DNA of 64,000 bases, from assembly GCA_035715725.1 (NCBI GenBank), contig DASTKT010000007.1, forward strand, positions 1 through 64,000. Reading direction: 5' to 3'. Each line of letters begins with the position of its first letter. Position 1 is the first letter of the stretch. Made by a program: the position numbers and the translations under genes. Below are positions 36,293-43,879 of this stretch, piece by piece. Below the pieces are notes generated by a model that saw nothing but the letters and a program-made list of their open reading frames with translations, was not told where the DNA came from and searched no databases. Source of the stretch: JADGGV01 sp035715725 (lineage in GTDB: Bacteria > Gemmatimonadota > Gemmatimonadetes > Longimicrobiales > RSA9).

Positions 36293-37123
36293 CTACTGCG
36301 CCTTGAACTGCGGCTTCCGCTTCTCGACGTAGGCCGCGATCCCCTCCTTCGCGTCCTGGCTCTGGAAGAGGAGCTGTTGCAGCTCCCGCTCGACCGCCAG
36401 CGCGTCCTGGAAGGGAAGCTCGCCGCCTGTCTGCACCGACCGCTTGATGTTGCCCACCGCCTTCGCCGCCGCGTTCGGCGGCGTGAACCGCCGCGCGTAC
36501 TCGAGCACCTTGCCGAGGAAGTCGTCGCGGCCGGTCGCCTCGACGACCTCGCTCACGATGCCGAGCGCCTTCGCCTCCTCGAAGTCGAACGTCCGGCCCG
36601 TGACCATCAGCTCGATCGCCTTGCTCTTCCCGACGAGCCGCGTCAGCCGCTGCGTCCCGCCCGTGCCCGGCAACACGCCCAGATTGATCTCGGGCAGACC
36701 GATCTTCCCCGCACCCTGCCGCGCGATCCGGATGTCCGCCGCCATCGCGATCTCGAGCCCGCCGCCCACCGTGTGCCCGTTCAGCGCCGCGATCACGAGC
36801 TTCGGCGTCTGCTCGAACCGGTTCAGCGTCTCGTTCGCGTGCAGACAGAAGTAGTACTTGAACTGCGGCGTCACCGAGTTCAGCATGGCGATGTTGGCGC
36901 CCGCGCAGAAGAACTTCTCGCCCGCCCCCGTCACCACGATCACGTGCACGCCCTCGTCCATCCGCGCCCGCAGGATCGCCGCGTCGAGCTGCCCCATCAT
37001 CTCGTACGTGTACGTGTTCGCCGGCGGGTCGTCCAACGTCAGGATCGCCACCCCGTCCCGCGACTCGTAGTGCACCAGGATGCGCGTCTCCTCGGTCGTC
37101 GCCCGATCCATGACACTCGCCAT
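36293..37123 (-). CDS. Enoyl-CoA hydratase/isomerase family protein
   Basis: A 276-residue crotonase. Both catalytic Glu residues are present (VGGGLEIAMAADIR and GLPEINLGVLPGTGGTQ), and FFCAGANIAMLNSV forms the oxyanion region. The N-terminus has a short extra segment before VAILTLDDPPANTY. ATG 37123 is chosen because GGAGGGG lies 6 bp upstream; an in-frame start 20 codons earlier has no such site. It sits alone between the TetR gene and the aldehyde dehydrogenase operon with its own terminator and may be under TetR control. Confidence 0.9.
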   Translation of the reverse strand: MASVMDRATTEETRILVHYESRDGVAILTLDDPPANTYTYEMMGQLDAAILRARMDEGVHVIVVTGAGEKFFCAGANIAMLNSVTPQFKYYFCLHANETLNRFEQTPKLVIAALNGHTVGGGLEIAMAADIRIARQGAGKIGLPEINLGVLPGTGGTQRLTRLVGKSKAIELMVTGRTFDFEEAKALGIVSEVVEATGRDDFLGKVLEYARRFTPPNAAAKAVGNIKRSVQTGGELPFQDALAVERELQQLLFQSQDAKEGIAAYVEKRKPQFKAQ

Positions 37124-37218
37124 CAGCCCCTCCGTTCGTGGGCAGCGCCGGCCCGGCTCCGCCTCGGTCCATGTTCCGTCCATGCGAGGCGCGACCTCAC
37201 GCCCGCCCGTTCGCCCGC

Positions 37219-37242
37219 GCCTCCGGGGCGCGCCCCGGAGGC
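37219..37242. repeat. 24-bp perfect palindrome at the end of tetR
   Basis: GCCTCCGGGGCG followed by its exact reverse complement, touching the TAG stop of the TetR gene. It would form a 10-bp stem with a 4-base loop or better and probably acts as a terminator without a U-tract. Confidence 0.65.
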
Positions 37243-37886
37243 TACCGCCAGAGGGTCGACTCCATCTCGGCGGCGCCGCCCACCGGGCGCGCCACCGGCT
37301 CCGCCGTCCCCGCGAGGTAGCCGCGCATGAAGATCCGCGTCATCTCCGCCGCCAGTGCATCCACCGGCACGTCTCGCCCCGGATGGTACCAGTTGTAGAT
37401 CCAGTTCATCATCCCGAACAGCGAGAACGTCGCCACGCGCAGCTCCGCCGCGTCCGCATCCGGCCGCAGCGCCCCCAGGATGCCGCTGCACACGTCGGTG
37501 TAGCACCGCTTAACGGCGGCCACCCGCTCCCGCAGCTCCCCCGACAGCGCCGTCGCCTCGTGGGAAAGCACCTTCATCTCCTTCATGTTCGCCACGAAGA
37601 AGCGCAGGTGGTTCTCGATGAACAGCCGCAGCCGCTCCTCCGGGTCGGCGACGCCGCGCAGCCGCCGCTCCAGGTTCTCGACCACCGTCCGGAAGGCGTG
37701 CTCCTGGATGCGGAAGAGGATCTCCTCCTTGCTCGGCACGTAATAGTACAGCCCCGAGAGGCTGATCCCCGTGGCTCGGCTGATGTCGCGGATGCTCGCC
37801 TGGTGGTACCCCTTCTCGGCGAAGATCACCGCGGCGGTGCGGAGGATCAGCGTCAGCTTTTCGTCGTGCGGCGCTTGCTCTTCCAC
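37242..37886 (-). CDS. TetR-family transcriptional regulator
   Basis: A 214-residue repressor. The N-terminal helix-turn-helix is seen as AAVIFAEKGYHQASIRDISRA followed by TGISLSGLYYYVPSKEEILF (residues 18-58), the standard TetR DNA-binding domain. The C-terminal ligand domain (LENHLRFF-like helices, then FSLFGMMNWIYNWYHPG) resembles acyl-CoA-responsive regulators. The neighbouring beta-oxidation genes suggest an acyl-CoA or aryl-CoA ligand; this is inference. The start is GTG 37886 with GGAGG 6 bp upstream. Its promoter and a palindromic operator lie immediately upstream, pointing to autoregulation. Confidence 0.9.
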   Translation of the reverse strand: MEEQAPHDEKLTLILRTAAVIFAEKGYHQASIRDISRATGISLSGLYYYVPSKEEILFRIQEHAFRTVVENLERRLRGVADPEERLRLFIENHLRFFVANMKEMKVLSHEATALSGELRERVAAVKRCYTDVCSGILGALRPDADAAELRVATFSLFGMMNWIYNWYHPGRDVPVDALAAEMTRIFMRGYLAGTAEPVARPVGGAAEMESTLWR

Positions 37887-37909
37887 GATGCCTCCGGCCT
37901 TTCGTTCGG

Positions 37910-37921
37910 ACGTTCGAACGT
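37910..37921. promoter_or_regulatory. Likely TetR operator
   Basis: Perfect 12-bp palindrome ACGTTCGAACGT, centred on the predicted transcription start of the TetR gene. Nearby GTTC (37903-37906) and GAAC (37922-37925) form an outer inverted pair. Binding by TetR here would block its own transcription and possibly the divergent promoter. Confidence 0.55.
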
Positions 37922-37922
37922 G

Positions 37923-37952
37923 AACCTAGGCGCCGCCGCCCGGCCGGGTCAA
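37923..37952 (-). promoter_or_regulatory. tetR promoter
   Basis: On the minus strand TTGACC (37952-37947), 18 bp, TAGGTT (37928-37923). The predicted start falls in the palindrome at 37910-37921. Confidence 0.6.
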
Positions 37953-37965
37953 GTGCCCGCGTGCC

Positions 37966-37994
37966 TTGCGGTTTCCTCGTGTGGCGCCTAGCTT
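37966..37994 (+). promoter_or_regulatory. Promoter of the lipoprotein-nfeD-floA run
   Basis: TTGCGG (37966-37971), 17 bp, TAGCTT (37989-37994) followed by TCG, 39 bp before ATG 38034. It diverges from the tetR promoter. Confidence 0.55.
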
Positions 37995-38033
37995 TCGACG
38001 TCCGCGGGACCACCCCTTCCTCCGCCACCGCCG

Positions 38034-38807
38034 ATGCTTCGCTCGCGCCGTCGCGCCGCCTCCGCTCTCCTCGCGCTCGCCGTCTTCGCGGCGTGTTCCG
38101 ACGCGCCCGACGCGCCGACGGCGCTGCTCGTCGCACCGGAGACGCAGGCGGCACTGGAGGTCGCGAGCTCGTTGCCGGGCCTTCCCGAGCTCGCCGCGGC
38201 CGCCGATCGCGCCGACCTCGAGCCGGCCGCGGCGGACGCGCTGGCCGGCGCCCGCGCGCTCTGGGCCAGCGCCGACAGCGCGTCCGACCCGACCCGGGCT
38301 CGGGCGCTCCGCGGGGAGGCCAACCGCGCGGCGGCCCCGCTCCTCGCGCAATCGCTCGACAGCGCCGCGCTGGCGGGCGCGCAGCGAAAGCTCCAGCGCT
38401 GGTCCGAGCTGGCCGGCGCGGCCCTCAAGGGCGCGGACCTGCCCGAGCTGGCGCAGGCCGTGGCGGACGGCGGCGCGCTCCTGCGGCGCGCCCGCGAGTC
38501 GGCCCGCGCGGGTGACCGCGCCGACGCCGTCCTGGCCACCCTCGATGCGAGCGAGCGGCTATCCGAGACCACGCCGCGCGCCGTCGCGCTCCGCCTCACG
38601 ACGGCCGACGAGCTCGCGCTGGACGCAACGCGGCGTGGCATGGCCCCGCGCCCGGACGATGCCGCCGGCCGCCGGCTGGAGCGCATCCAGCGCCTGGTTC
38701 GCGGCGCGCGCGAGGCCATCGAGGCGGAGAAATACGACGTCGCCATCCGCCGCGCCTATTACGCCCGCCAGCTCCTCGGTCCGGCGGGCGCCTCCGCGAG
38801 CCCCTGA
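38034..38807 (+). CDS. Predicted lipoprotein, unknown
   Basis: A 257-residue lipoprotein. A basic N-terminus and hydrophobic stretch end in LAVFAAC, with Cys21 as the lipidation site. The mature part is almost all helix, rich in Ala, Arg, Asp and Glu, with repeated coiled-coil-like segments (from about residue 40 to 245). Not recognised. It is followed 5 bp later by NfeD and then FloA, so it may belong to the flotillin module, anchored on the outer side of a membrane. Confidence 0.7.
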   Translation: MLRSRRRAASALLALAVFAACSDAPDAPTALLVAPETQAALEVASSLPGLPELAAAADRADLEPAAADALAGARALWASADSASDPTRARALRGEANRAAAPLLAQSLDSAALAGAQRKLQRWSELAGAALKGADLPELAQAVADGGALLRRARESARAGDRADAVLATLDASERLSETTPRAVALRLTTADELALDATRRGMAPRPDDAAGRRLERIQRLVRGAREAIEAEKYDVAIRRAYYARQLLGPAGASASP

Positions 38808-38812
38808 GCGCC

Positions 38813-39529
38813 ATGCACCCGGCCGCCGCCCTCCTCGTCGTCGACCCGGGCCTGATCGAGCTGATCGTCCACGTCCTGGCCAGCCCGTGGCTCGCGCCGG
38901 TCCTGCTCCTCGTCGGCGTCCTCGGCGTCCTCGTCGAGGTGAAGGCCTTCACGCACGGCCTCGCGGGCGCGCTCGGCGTGCTCGCCCTCGCCCTCTTCTT
39001 CGGCAGCCATTTCCTCCTGGGCATGGCCGGCTGGCTGGAGCTCGTGCTCCTCGGCGCCGGCGTGCTCATGCTCGTCGTGGAGGCGGTCGCGCTCCCCGGC
39101 GCCGGCGCGTTCGGCGTCCTCGGCGCCCTCGCGGTCCTCGCGAGCGTCTACCTGAGCCTCGTCGGCCACCCGGCCACGCCGGAGGCGTACAGCCAGGCGG
39201 CCGGCATCCTCGGCGCCACCCTGATCGCCGCGCTCGTCTCGATCTGGGCGCTGTTCCGGGTCCTGCCGAAGAGCGGCCGTCTCGCGCACTCCGGCGTCGT
39301 GCTGGGACAGGTGATGTCCCGCGAGGGCGGGTACGTCGCCGGCTCCGGCCGGCCGGAGCTCGTCGGGGCGACCGGCACCGCCCTCACGGACCTGCGCCCC
39401 GCGGGAAGCGCGGAGTTCCGGGGGGAGCGTCTCGACGTCGTCGCCGACGGCGGCTACATCGTCGCCGGCACCCCGATCGTCATCGCCCAGTCCGACGGTT
39501 ACCGGCACGTCGTGCGGCCAGCGGAGTAG
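38813..39529 (+). CDS. NfeD-family membrane protein
   Basis: A 238-residue membrane protein. Five hydrophobic helices fill residues 15-160. The C-terminal soluble domain (residues 170-238) has the NfeD OB-fold pattern: [19 protein letters not shown], then [19 protein letters not shown]. NfeD proteins usually pair with flotillins or SPFH proteins, and FloA follows 35 bp downstream. The N-terminal ClpP-like protease domain of long NfeD forms is absent. Confidence 0.87.
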   Translation: MHPAAALLVVDPGLIELIVHVLASPWLAPVLLLVGVLGVLVEVKAFTHGLAGALGVLALALFFGSHFLLGMAGWLELVLLGAGVLMLVVEAVALPGAGAFGVLGALAVLASVYLSLVGHPATPEAYSQAAGILGATLIAALVSIWALFRVLPKSGRLAHSGVVLGQVMSREGGYVAGSGRPELVGATGTALTDLRPAGSAEFRGERLDVVADGGYIVAGTPIVIAQSDGYRHVVRPAE

Positions 39530-39564
39530 CGCGGCCCCGATCCCCTCACCAGGCAGAGGTTCCG

Positions 39565-40554
39565 ATGGCGACGCTCTTTCCGGTATTCATCCTCGCGTTC
39601 GCGCTGATCCTGGTCTTCTTCTTCGCGTCCTTCATCCCGGTCCGCCTCTGGATCACGGCCGTCTTCGCCGGCGTGCGGGTCGGGCTGACGGACCTCGTGG
39701 GGATGCGCCTGCGGAAGGTGAACCCGTCGGTGATCGTCGGGCCGCTCATCGCCGCGACGAAGGCCGGCCTCCATCTCACGCCGTCGCAGCTCGAGAGCCA
39801 TTTTCTGGCCGGCGGGCGCGTCGACAAGGTGGTGAATGCCCTGATCAGCGCCGACAAGGCCGAGCTCGCGCTCCCGTTCCAGCAGGCCGCCGCGATCGAC
39901 CTCGCCGGACGGGACGTGCTCGAGGCCGTCAAGGTCTCCGTCAACCCGAAGGTCATCGAGACGCCCCGCGTCGCCGCCATGGCCAAGGATGGCATCCAGC
40001 TCATCGCCGTCGCGCGCGTCACCGTGCGCGCCAACATCAACCGTCTGGTCGGCGGCGCGGGCGAGGAGACCATCCTGGCGCGGGTGGGAGAGGGCATCGT
40101 CTCCACCATCGGCTCGGCAGCCTCCCACAAGACCGTGCTCGAGAACCCCGACAACATCTCCAAGACCGTGCTCGGCAAGGGGCTCGACGCCGGCACGGCG
40201 TTCGAGATCCTCTCGATCGACATCGCCGACGTCGACGTCGGGAAGAACATCGGCGCCCAGCTCCAGACCGATCAGGCCGAGGCCGACAAGCGCATCGCCC
40301 AGGCCAAGGCCGAGGAGCGGCGAGCCATGGCCGTCGCCGCCGAGCAGGAGATGAAGGCGAAGGTTCAGGAGATGCGCGCCAACGTCGTCGCCGCCGAGGC
40401 CGAGATCCCGCTCGCCATCGCGGATGCGTTCCGCCGCGGCAACCTCGGGATCATGGATTACGCGCGCTACCGGAACGTGAGCGCGGACACGGACATGCGC
40501 CGGGCGATCGCCGGCGGCGCCGACGACGTGCTCCCGGTCGAGCATTCGTCGTGA
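39565..40554 (+). CDS. floA: Flotillin-like protein FloA
   Basis: A 329-residue scaffold protein of membrane microdomains. One N-terminal hydrophobic hairpin (residues 3-45) is followed by the SPFH-type region typical of FloA ([18 protein letters not shown], then [20 protein letters not shown]). A long Ala/Glu-rich coiled coil follows ([20 protein letters not shown] to about residue 285), then [19 protein letters not shown]. It follows NfeD as in Bacillus. The ATG is preceded by a short AGAGG-like site. Confidence 0.95.
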   Translation: MATLFPVFILAFALILVFFFASFIPVRLWITAVFAGVRVGLTDLVGMRLRKVNPSVIVGPLIAATKAGLHLTPSQLESHFLAGGRVDKVVNALISADKAELALPFQQAAAIDLAGRDVLEAVKVSVNPKVIETPRVAAMAKDGIQLIAVARVTVRANINRLVGGAGEETILARVGEGIVSTIGSAASHKTVLENPDNISKTVLGKGLDAGTAFEILSIDIADVDVGKNIGAQLQTDQAEADKRIAQAKAEERRAMAVAAEQEMKAKVQEMRANVVAAEAEIPLAIADAFRRGNLGIMDYARYRNVSADTDMRRAIAGGADDVLPVEHSS

Positions 40555-41081
40555 GCGGCGCGTTCTTCGTCTTCATTGCCTTCATCGTCCTCGCCAACCT
40601 CCTCCGGCTCGCCGGGAAGGCCGGCGGGGTGGGGAAGGGCACGGGCCTGCCCCCGCGACCGGGACCGCGCCGCTACCGGCCCGGCGATCCGCGCCGTCTC
40701 CCCGGCGGCCGCGGACCCGACGAGACCAGCGCGGCGACGATGGTCCCGGAGGAGCTCTGGCGGATCCTCATGGGTGAGGCGCCGCCGGCGCCGAGGCCGG
40801 CGCCTGGGCGCGCGCCGGGTCGCCTCGACGACGAGGTCGCGGAGGACGTCGAGGCGGAGATCGCCGAAGGACGATCCGCCGACGAAGCGGTGTCGTTGGA
40901 GGATGTCGGAGGGGGTGCGGCCGCGGCCGGCGCCGCCGCCGCGACGGCCGCACCGGAGGTCCGAGTCGCCGTGGCGCCCGCCGAGGCGCCCCGCGCGCCG
41001 GCGCCGCGGAGCCGCGCCCGCGAGCTGCGCCGCGCGATCGTGCTGCGGGAGGTCCTTGGACCGCCGAGGGGGCTGGAGTAG
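40551..41081 (+). CDS. Membrane-anchored low-complexity protein after floA
   Basis: A 176-residue protein starting at GTG 40551, which overlaps the floA stop as GTGA. One N-terminal hydrophobic helix (residues 4-18) is followed by a Gly/Pro/Arg-rich basic segment, an acidic segment ([16 protein letters not shown]) and an Ala-rich run. Not recognised. Coupling to floA suggests a role with the flotillin. A promoter for the downstream tRNA lies in its last codons. Confidence 0.65.
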   Translation: MSGAFFVFIAFIVLANLLRLAGKAGGVGKGTGLPPRPGPRRYRPGDPRRLPGGRGPDETSAATMVPEELWRILMGEAPPAPRPAPGRAPGRLDDEVAEDVEAEIAEGRSADEAVSLEDVGGGAAAAGAAAATAAPEVRVAVAPAEAPRAPAPRSRARELRRAIVLREVLGPPRGLE

Positions 41082-41102
41082 CCACCGGGCGGCTGTTATC
41101 TT
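41074..41102 (+). promoter_or_regulatory. tRNA-Leu promoter
   Basis: TGGAGT (41074-41079), 17 bp, TATCTT (41097-41102) followed by TCGG. The predicted start is about 15 bp before the mature tRNA. Confidence 0.5.
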
Positions 41103-41125
41103 TCGGCGCCCGCGAAGATCCGCGC

Positions 41126-41210
41126 GCCGGGATGGCGGAACGGCAGACGCAGCGCACTCAAAATGCGCCGGGGGTCACCCCCCGTGTGGGTTCGAGTCCC
41201 ACTCCCGGCA
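41126..41210 (+). tRNA. tRNA-Leu (anticodon CAA)
   Basis: An 85-nt type II tRNA. The acceptor stem is GCCGGGA (41126-41132) with TCCCGGC (41203-41209) and discriminator A. The anticodon stem GCGCA/TGCGC frames the loop CTCAAAA, giving anticodon CAA for UUG codons. A long variable arm (CGGGGG/CCCCCCG around TCA) and the T-arm GTGGG TTCGAGT CCCAC complete it. CCA is not encoded. Confidence 0.96.
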
Positions 41211-41229
41211 CTCCGCGGATCGCCGCGCG

Positions 41230-41589
41230 TCAGCGAGCGAGTAGTACGCCCTTCATCCCGGGGTGAAACCGGCAGTAGAAGCGCTCCAGTCCGGCCCGTT
41301 CGACCACCCGCCGCCAGCTTGTCCCCGGTCCCATCTCGCCCGAATCCCATCCGCCGCCGACCTGCGTCGCCGTGTGAGGCACGATGTCGTCGTTACGGAA
41401 GACCACCGTGTCCCCCACGGCCACCGTCAGGCTGTCGGGCGCGACTGCGAAGTCCTGCATGCGAATCACGTGGCTGACCGGACGCGGCCGAGCGCACGCG
41501 TTCGCGGCGCCGGCCAGCAGCGAGTATATGAGGATGGCGCGCGGAAGCGGCCGCTTCCGCGCGCCGCTCCGCCGGCCAGCGCTAGGCAC
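41230..41589 (-). CDS. Exported cupredoxin-like protein
   Basis: A 119-residue small blue-copper-type protein. A signal sequence (AILIYSLLAGAANAC) may be a lipoprotein signal, although the -3 to -1 residues are not ideal for a lipobox. The cupredoxin domain has MQDFAVAPDSLTVAVGDTV, then the copper ligands His in DIVPHTAT and Cys, His and Met in FYCRFHPGMKG. It could carry electrons or bind copper in the periplasm. GTG 41589 is the only start in frame before the signal sequence and overlaps the end of the DUF4142 gene by 8 bp. No oxidase is adjacent. Confidence 0.82.
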   Translation of the reverse strand: MPSAGRRSGARKRPLPRAILIYSLLAGAANACARPRPVSHVIRMQDFAVAPDSLTVAVGDTVVFRNDDIVPHTATQVGGGWDSGEMGPGTSWRRVVERAGLERFYCRFHPGMKGVLLAR

Positions 41590-42217
41590 TGGGCTTCGAC
41601 TGGATCTGCTTTGCCAGATCCAGGTGCTTCTGCACGCCGGCCCGCGTCGTCTGCAACAGCTGCTTCAGCTCCGGGTTCTGCGCGTTGGGGATCAACTGCT
41701 GGTCCAGCGCGTTCAGCGCATTCTGGTGGAAGTCCACTTCCGAGTCGATGTAAGCCTTGTCGAAATCGGCACCGGTCTTCCCCTGCAGGTCCTGCATCGT
41801 ATCGGTCGCCTTCTTCTGGATGTCCGTGCTCATGTCCGAAGGCGCCGGCGTCAGGTTCAGCTTCTTCGCCAGCGCCGTGGTCTTCTGGTTCAGCGCCGTG
41901 TGATCCGTCACCATCCGGCGCGCGAAGGCCTTCACGTCCGGCGCCGTCGCCTTCTGCCTCGCTAGCACGCTGTGCGCGCTGTCGGCGCTGTTCACGACCA
42001 GCACGACGTCCGCGATCTGCGCATCGGTCAGCGTCGGCGCGGCGGGGGCCGGAGTCGCCGCCGGCGGAGCCGTCGGCGCCATGGCGCCCGTCGTGTCGCC
42101 CGTGGCCGTCGTGCCCATGTTCGCAGCACCTTCCTGCGTCTTCTGCTTGCACCCTGCGCCTACGCCGAGTACCAGCAGGACGGTGACCGACCACGCGAGC
42201 ATGCCTCGGCTCTTCAT
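41582..42217 (-). CDS. DUF4142 lipoprotein
   Basis: A 211-residue lipoprotein with lipobox LGVGAGC (Cys23), then a Thr/Pro/Ala linker (residues 30-62). A four-helix DUF4142 domain follows: TDAQIADVVLVVNSADSAH, KAFARRMVTDHTALN, DKAYIDSEVDFHQNALNALD and a final KQLLQTTRAGVQKHL. The domain is ferritin-like in shape; its function is unknown, though members are often stress-related. GGAGGGAG lies 5-6 bp before ATG 42217. It is followed by the overlapping cupredoxin gene. Confidence 0.88.
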   Translation of the reverse strand: MKSRGMLAWSVTVLLVLGVGAGCKQKTQEGAANMGTTATGDTTGAMAPTAPPAATPAPAAPTLTDAQIADVVLVVNSADSAHSVLARQKATAPDVKAFARRMVTDHTALNQKTTALAKKLNLTPAPSDMSTDIQKKATDTMQDLQGKTGADFDKAYIDSEVDFHQNALNALDQQLIPNAQNPELKQLLQTTRAGVQKHLDLAKQIQSKPSA

Positions 42218-42578
42218 GTCTCCCTCCGTCTCGAACGCGTGCGTGCGAAGTGGGCGGGAGCCTCCCGCCCCCCGAGGGCGACGAGCGCGCTGGGGCGACC
42301 GGGCCCTCCGTGCGTCCGGCTCGCGCGGCATGAACTGCGCCGCGACTCCATGGCGACGGCTCGACGCGTGAGCCGATCTTCCACCTATCCCGTGGCGCGC
42401 AACGAATTGCTGCGGTTGGCAGGCCATCTGCGGTCGGAGCCGGCCTTACCCGCCGCCCGAGGCGCGGGAGAGCATCCCTGTCGGATCCTCTCCCGCGCCA
42501 CTCGGCGCTTCACCGACGCCGGCGCGGAGCCCTGGTGCATGCGGCCGATGGGGCGCTGCGAAGGAACAGCGATGGGAC
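42218..42578. other. Gene-free stretch with two hairpins
   Basis: No coding frame with native bias. It holds GGGCGGGAG/CTCCCGCCC (42252-42270) and a perfect 12-bp inverted repeat GGCGCGGGAGAG/CTCTCCCGCGCC (42461-42472 and 42488-42499) around a 15-base loop. The second may end the minus-strand FeoA-like transcript but has no T-run. Some of this stretch must carry the promoter of the DUF4142 gene; none was clear. Confidence 0.5.
42461..42499 (-). terminator. 12-bp hairpin after the FeoA-like gene
   Basis: Perfect inverted repeat, 42461-42472 with 42488-42499, 79 bp after the FeoA-like stop on the minus strand. The stem is strong, but there is no U-tract. Confidence 0.4.
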
Positions 42579-42875
42579 TCAGGCGCTGGCGGCCTCGGCG
42601 CGGAGACCGGCGGCCTGAGCGTGGGCAGCGGCGGTGCTGACCTGGATGAAGCGCGCCCAGTCGCGCTCGAGCGCGACGACCCGGCCCGTGGGCGTTTCGA
42701 GCATGAGCTGCGAGGGCGTGCCGGCGCGGCACCGGACGATCTCGCCCTCGCGCAGGCCGAGGTCGGCGCAAAGAGCACGGAGGGCACCAAACAGGATGCG
42801 GCGGATCTGGATTGCCTCGCCGGTGTCCGCGGCCGCGAGGCTGCGGACAGGTTCGGAGGCATAGGCGGTGGGCAT
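42579..42875 (-). CDS. FeoA-like SH3-domain protein
   Basis: A 98-residue soluble protein. The core (LCADLGLREGEIVRCRAGTP, then MLETPTGRVVALERDWARFI; about residues 35-76) follows the FeoA pattern: Gly-Leu, x-x-Gly, three short strands, a gap, then an Ala-Leu-x-x-x-x-A segment. FeoA works with the ferrous iron channel FeoB, but no feoB is adjacent, so this may be a stand-alone regulator domain. AGGAG lies 8 bp before ATG 42875. The upstream gene ends in a clear terminator, so this gene is transcribed alone. Confidence 0.65.
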   Translation of the reverse strand: MPTAYASEPVRSLAAADTGEAIQIRRILFGALRALCADLGLREGEIVRCRAGTPSQLMLETPTGRVVALERDWARFIQVSTAAAHAQAAGLRAEAASA

Positions 42876-42933
42876 GCGATGCTCCTGCGGGGAAAGTGAT
42901 TCGGGCGACCGAGGCCGTGGTGAAGCAGGTTGC

Positions 42934-42977
42934 AAGAGAAAGGCCCCGTGCACAGCCAGCGGCTGAGCCTCGGGGCC
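42934..42977 (-). terminator. Intrinsic terminator of the sigma/CBM48 group
   Basis: On the minus strand GGCCCCG pairs with CGGGGCC (42971-42977 with 42942-42948), with an inner CAGCC/GGCTG helix, followed by TTTCTCTT. It lies about 85 bp after the stop at 43062. Confidence 0.75.
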
Positions 42978-43061
42978 CCTCGGGCCGGTCCATCGTGGGA
43001 CCCGACCCGCTCGATTTGTTTCCGAAGTATACCCGATCCTACCGTGGATCACAAGCCGGGG

Positions 43062-43826
43062 TCACGAAGGACCGTGGCCCGGCGGCTTCCCCTTGGGCGG
43101 CTTCCCTTTTCCCGGCGGTGGGCCCGACCCGGGGGCGACCGGCGGACGCCCGCCTTTGCCTCGGCCCCGGGGTTTGTCGGCGTTCTCGGGCTTCTTGCCG
43201 GCGCCGCGGCCGTGCCCGTCGCCGAGCTCCTGGGCGACGGCGGCGGCGGCCTGCGCCGGCAGCACCCCTTCCCGCATGAGGCGCTGGACCGCGTCGGGCA
43301 GCTCCCTCAGCTCGGCGGCGGACGCCCCGCGGTCGAGGAGGCCGCCGACCAGGTCGTAGGCGACGTTCACGGGGACGCCTTCTTGCAGGAGGTCGCCGAG
43401 GGTCACCACGGCCTGTCCGAGGGAGCCGCGGGCGCCCTTGCGGCCGGCGAGCCGGCGCACGGCGTCCTCGGGAACGCCACGGTCGAGTGCGACGGCGACC
43501 GCGGACACATCGGCGGGCGCGGCCACGCCGTCGAGGAGCCCGCGCGCTCGCTCGAGCCGCCCGGCGAGGCGCTGCACGACGGCGAGGATCATCTCGGCGG
43601 GCACGCCCTTCGCTTCCCCCTCGAGCGTCTTGTCGACGATCGGGTCGAGCGGCAATCCCCGGGAGCGCGCCTGCGAGACGATCGCGTCGAAGCGCGCGGC
43701 GGCGTCGGCGGGGAGCTGACCTCGTGCGCGCTCCAGCGCCCCGGCGCGCTGTCCGGCCGCGCCCTGCGCGAGTACGCCCTGAAGTCCTACGGCCAGGGCC
43801 AGGAGAAAGAGTCTCGATCGATCCAT
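43062..43826 (-). CDS. Exported protein with Gly/Pro/Lys-rich tail, unknown
   Basis: A 254-residue exported protein. The signal peptide is LFLLALAVGLQGVLAQGAAG. The middle (residues 30-200) is a series of amphipathic helices with Gly-Val/Leu turns (GVPAEMILAVVQRL, RGVPEDAVRRLAG, EGVPVNVAYDLVG, EGVLPAQAAAAVAQ), which look like four or five degenerate repeats of about 30-35 residues. The tail is low complexity and basic (GKGKPPKGKPPGHG). Not recognised. It is the last gene of the ECF sigma/CBM48 group, 53 bp after the exported CBM48 protein. Confidence 0.65.
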   Translation of the reverse strand: MDRSRLFLLALAVGLQGVLAQGAAGQRAGALERARGQLPADAAARFDAIVSQARSRGLPLDPIVDKTLEGEAKGVPAEMILAVVQRLAGRLERARGLLDGVAAPADVSAVAVALDRGVPEDAVRRLAGRKGARGSLGQAVVTLGDLLQEGVPVNVAYDLVGGLLDRGASAAELRELPDAVQRLMREGVLPAQAAAAVAQELGDGHGRGAGKKPENADKPRGRGKGGRPPVAPGSGPPPGKGKPPKGKPPGHGPS

Positions 43827-43879
43827 TGCGATTGCTCGTCGAAGCGGTCTGCCAGAAAGACGCATGGGCGTGGATTTCG

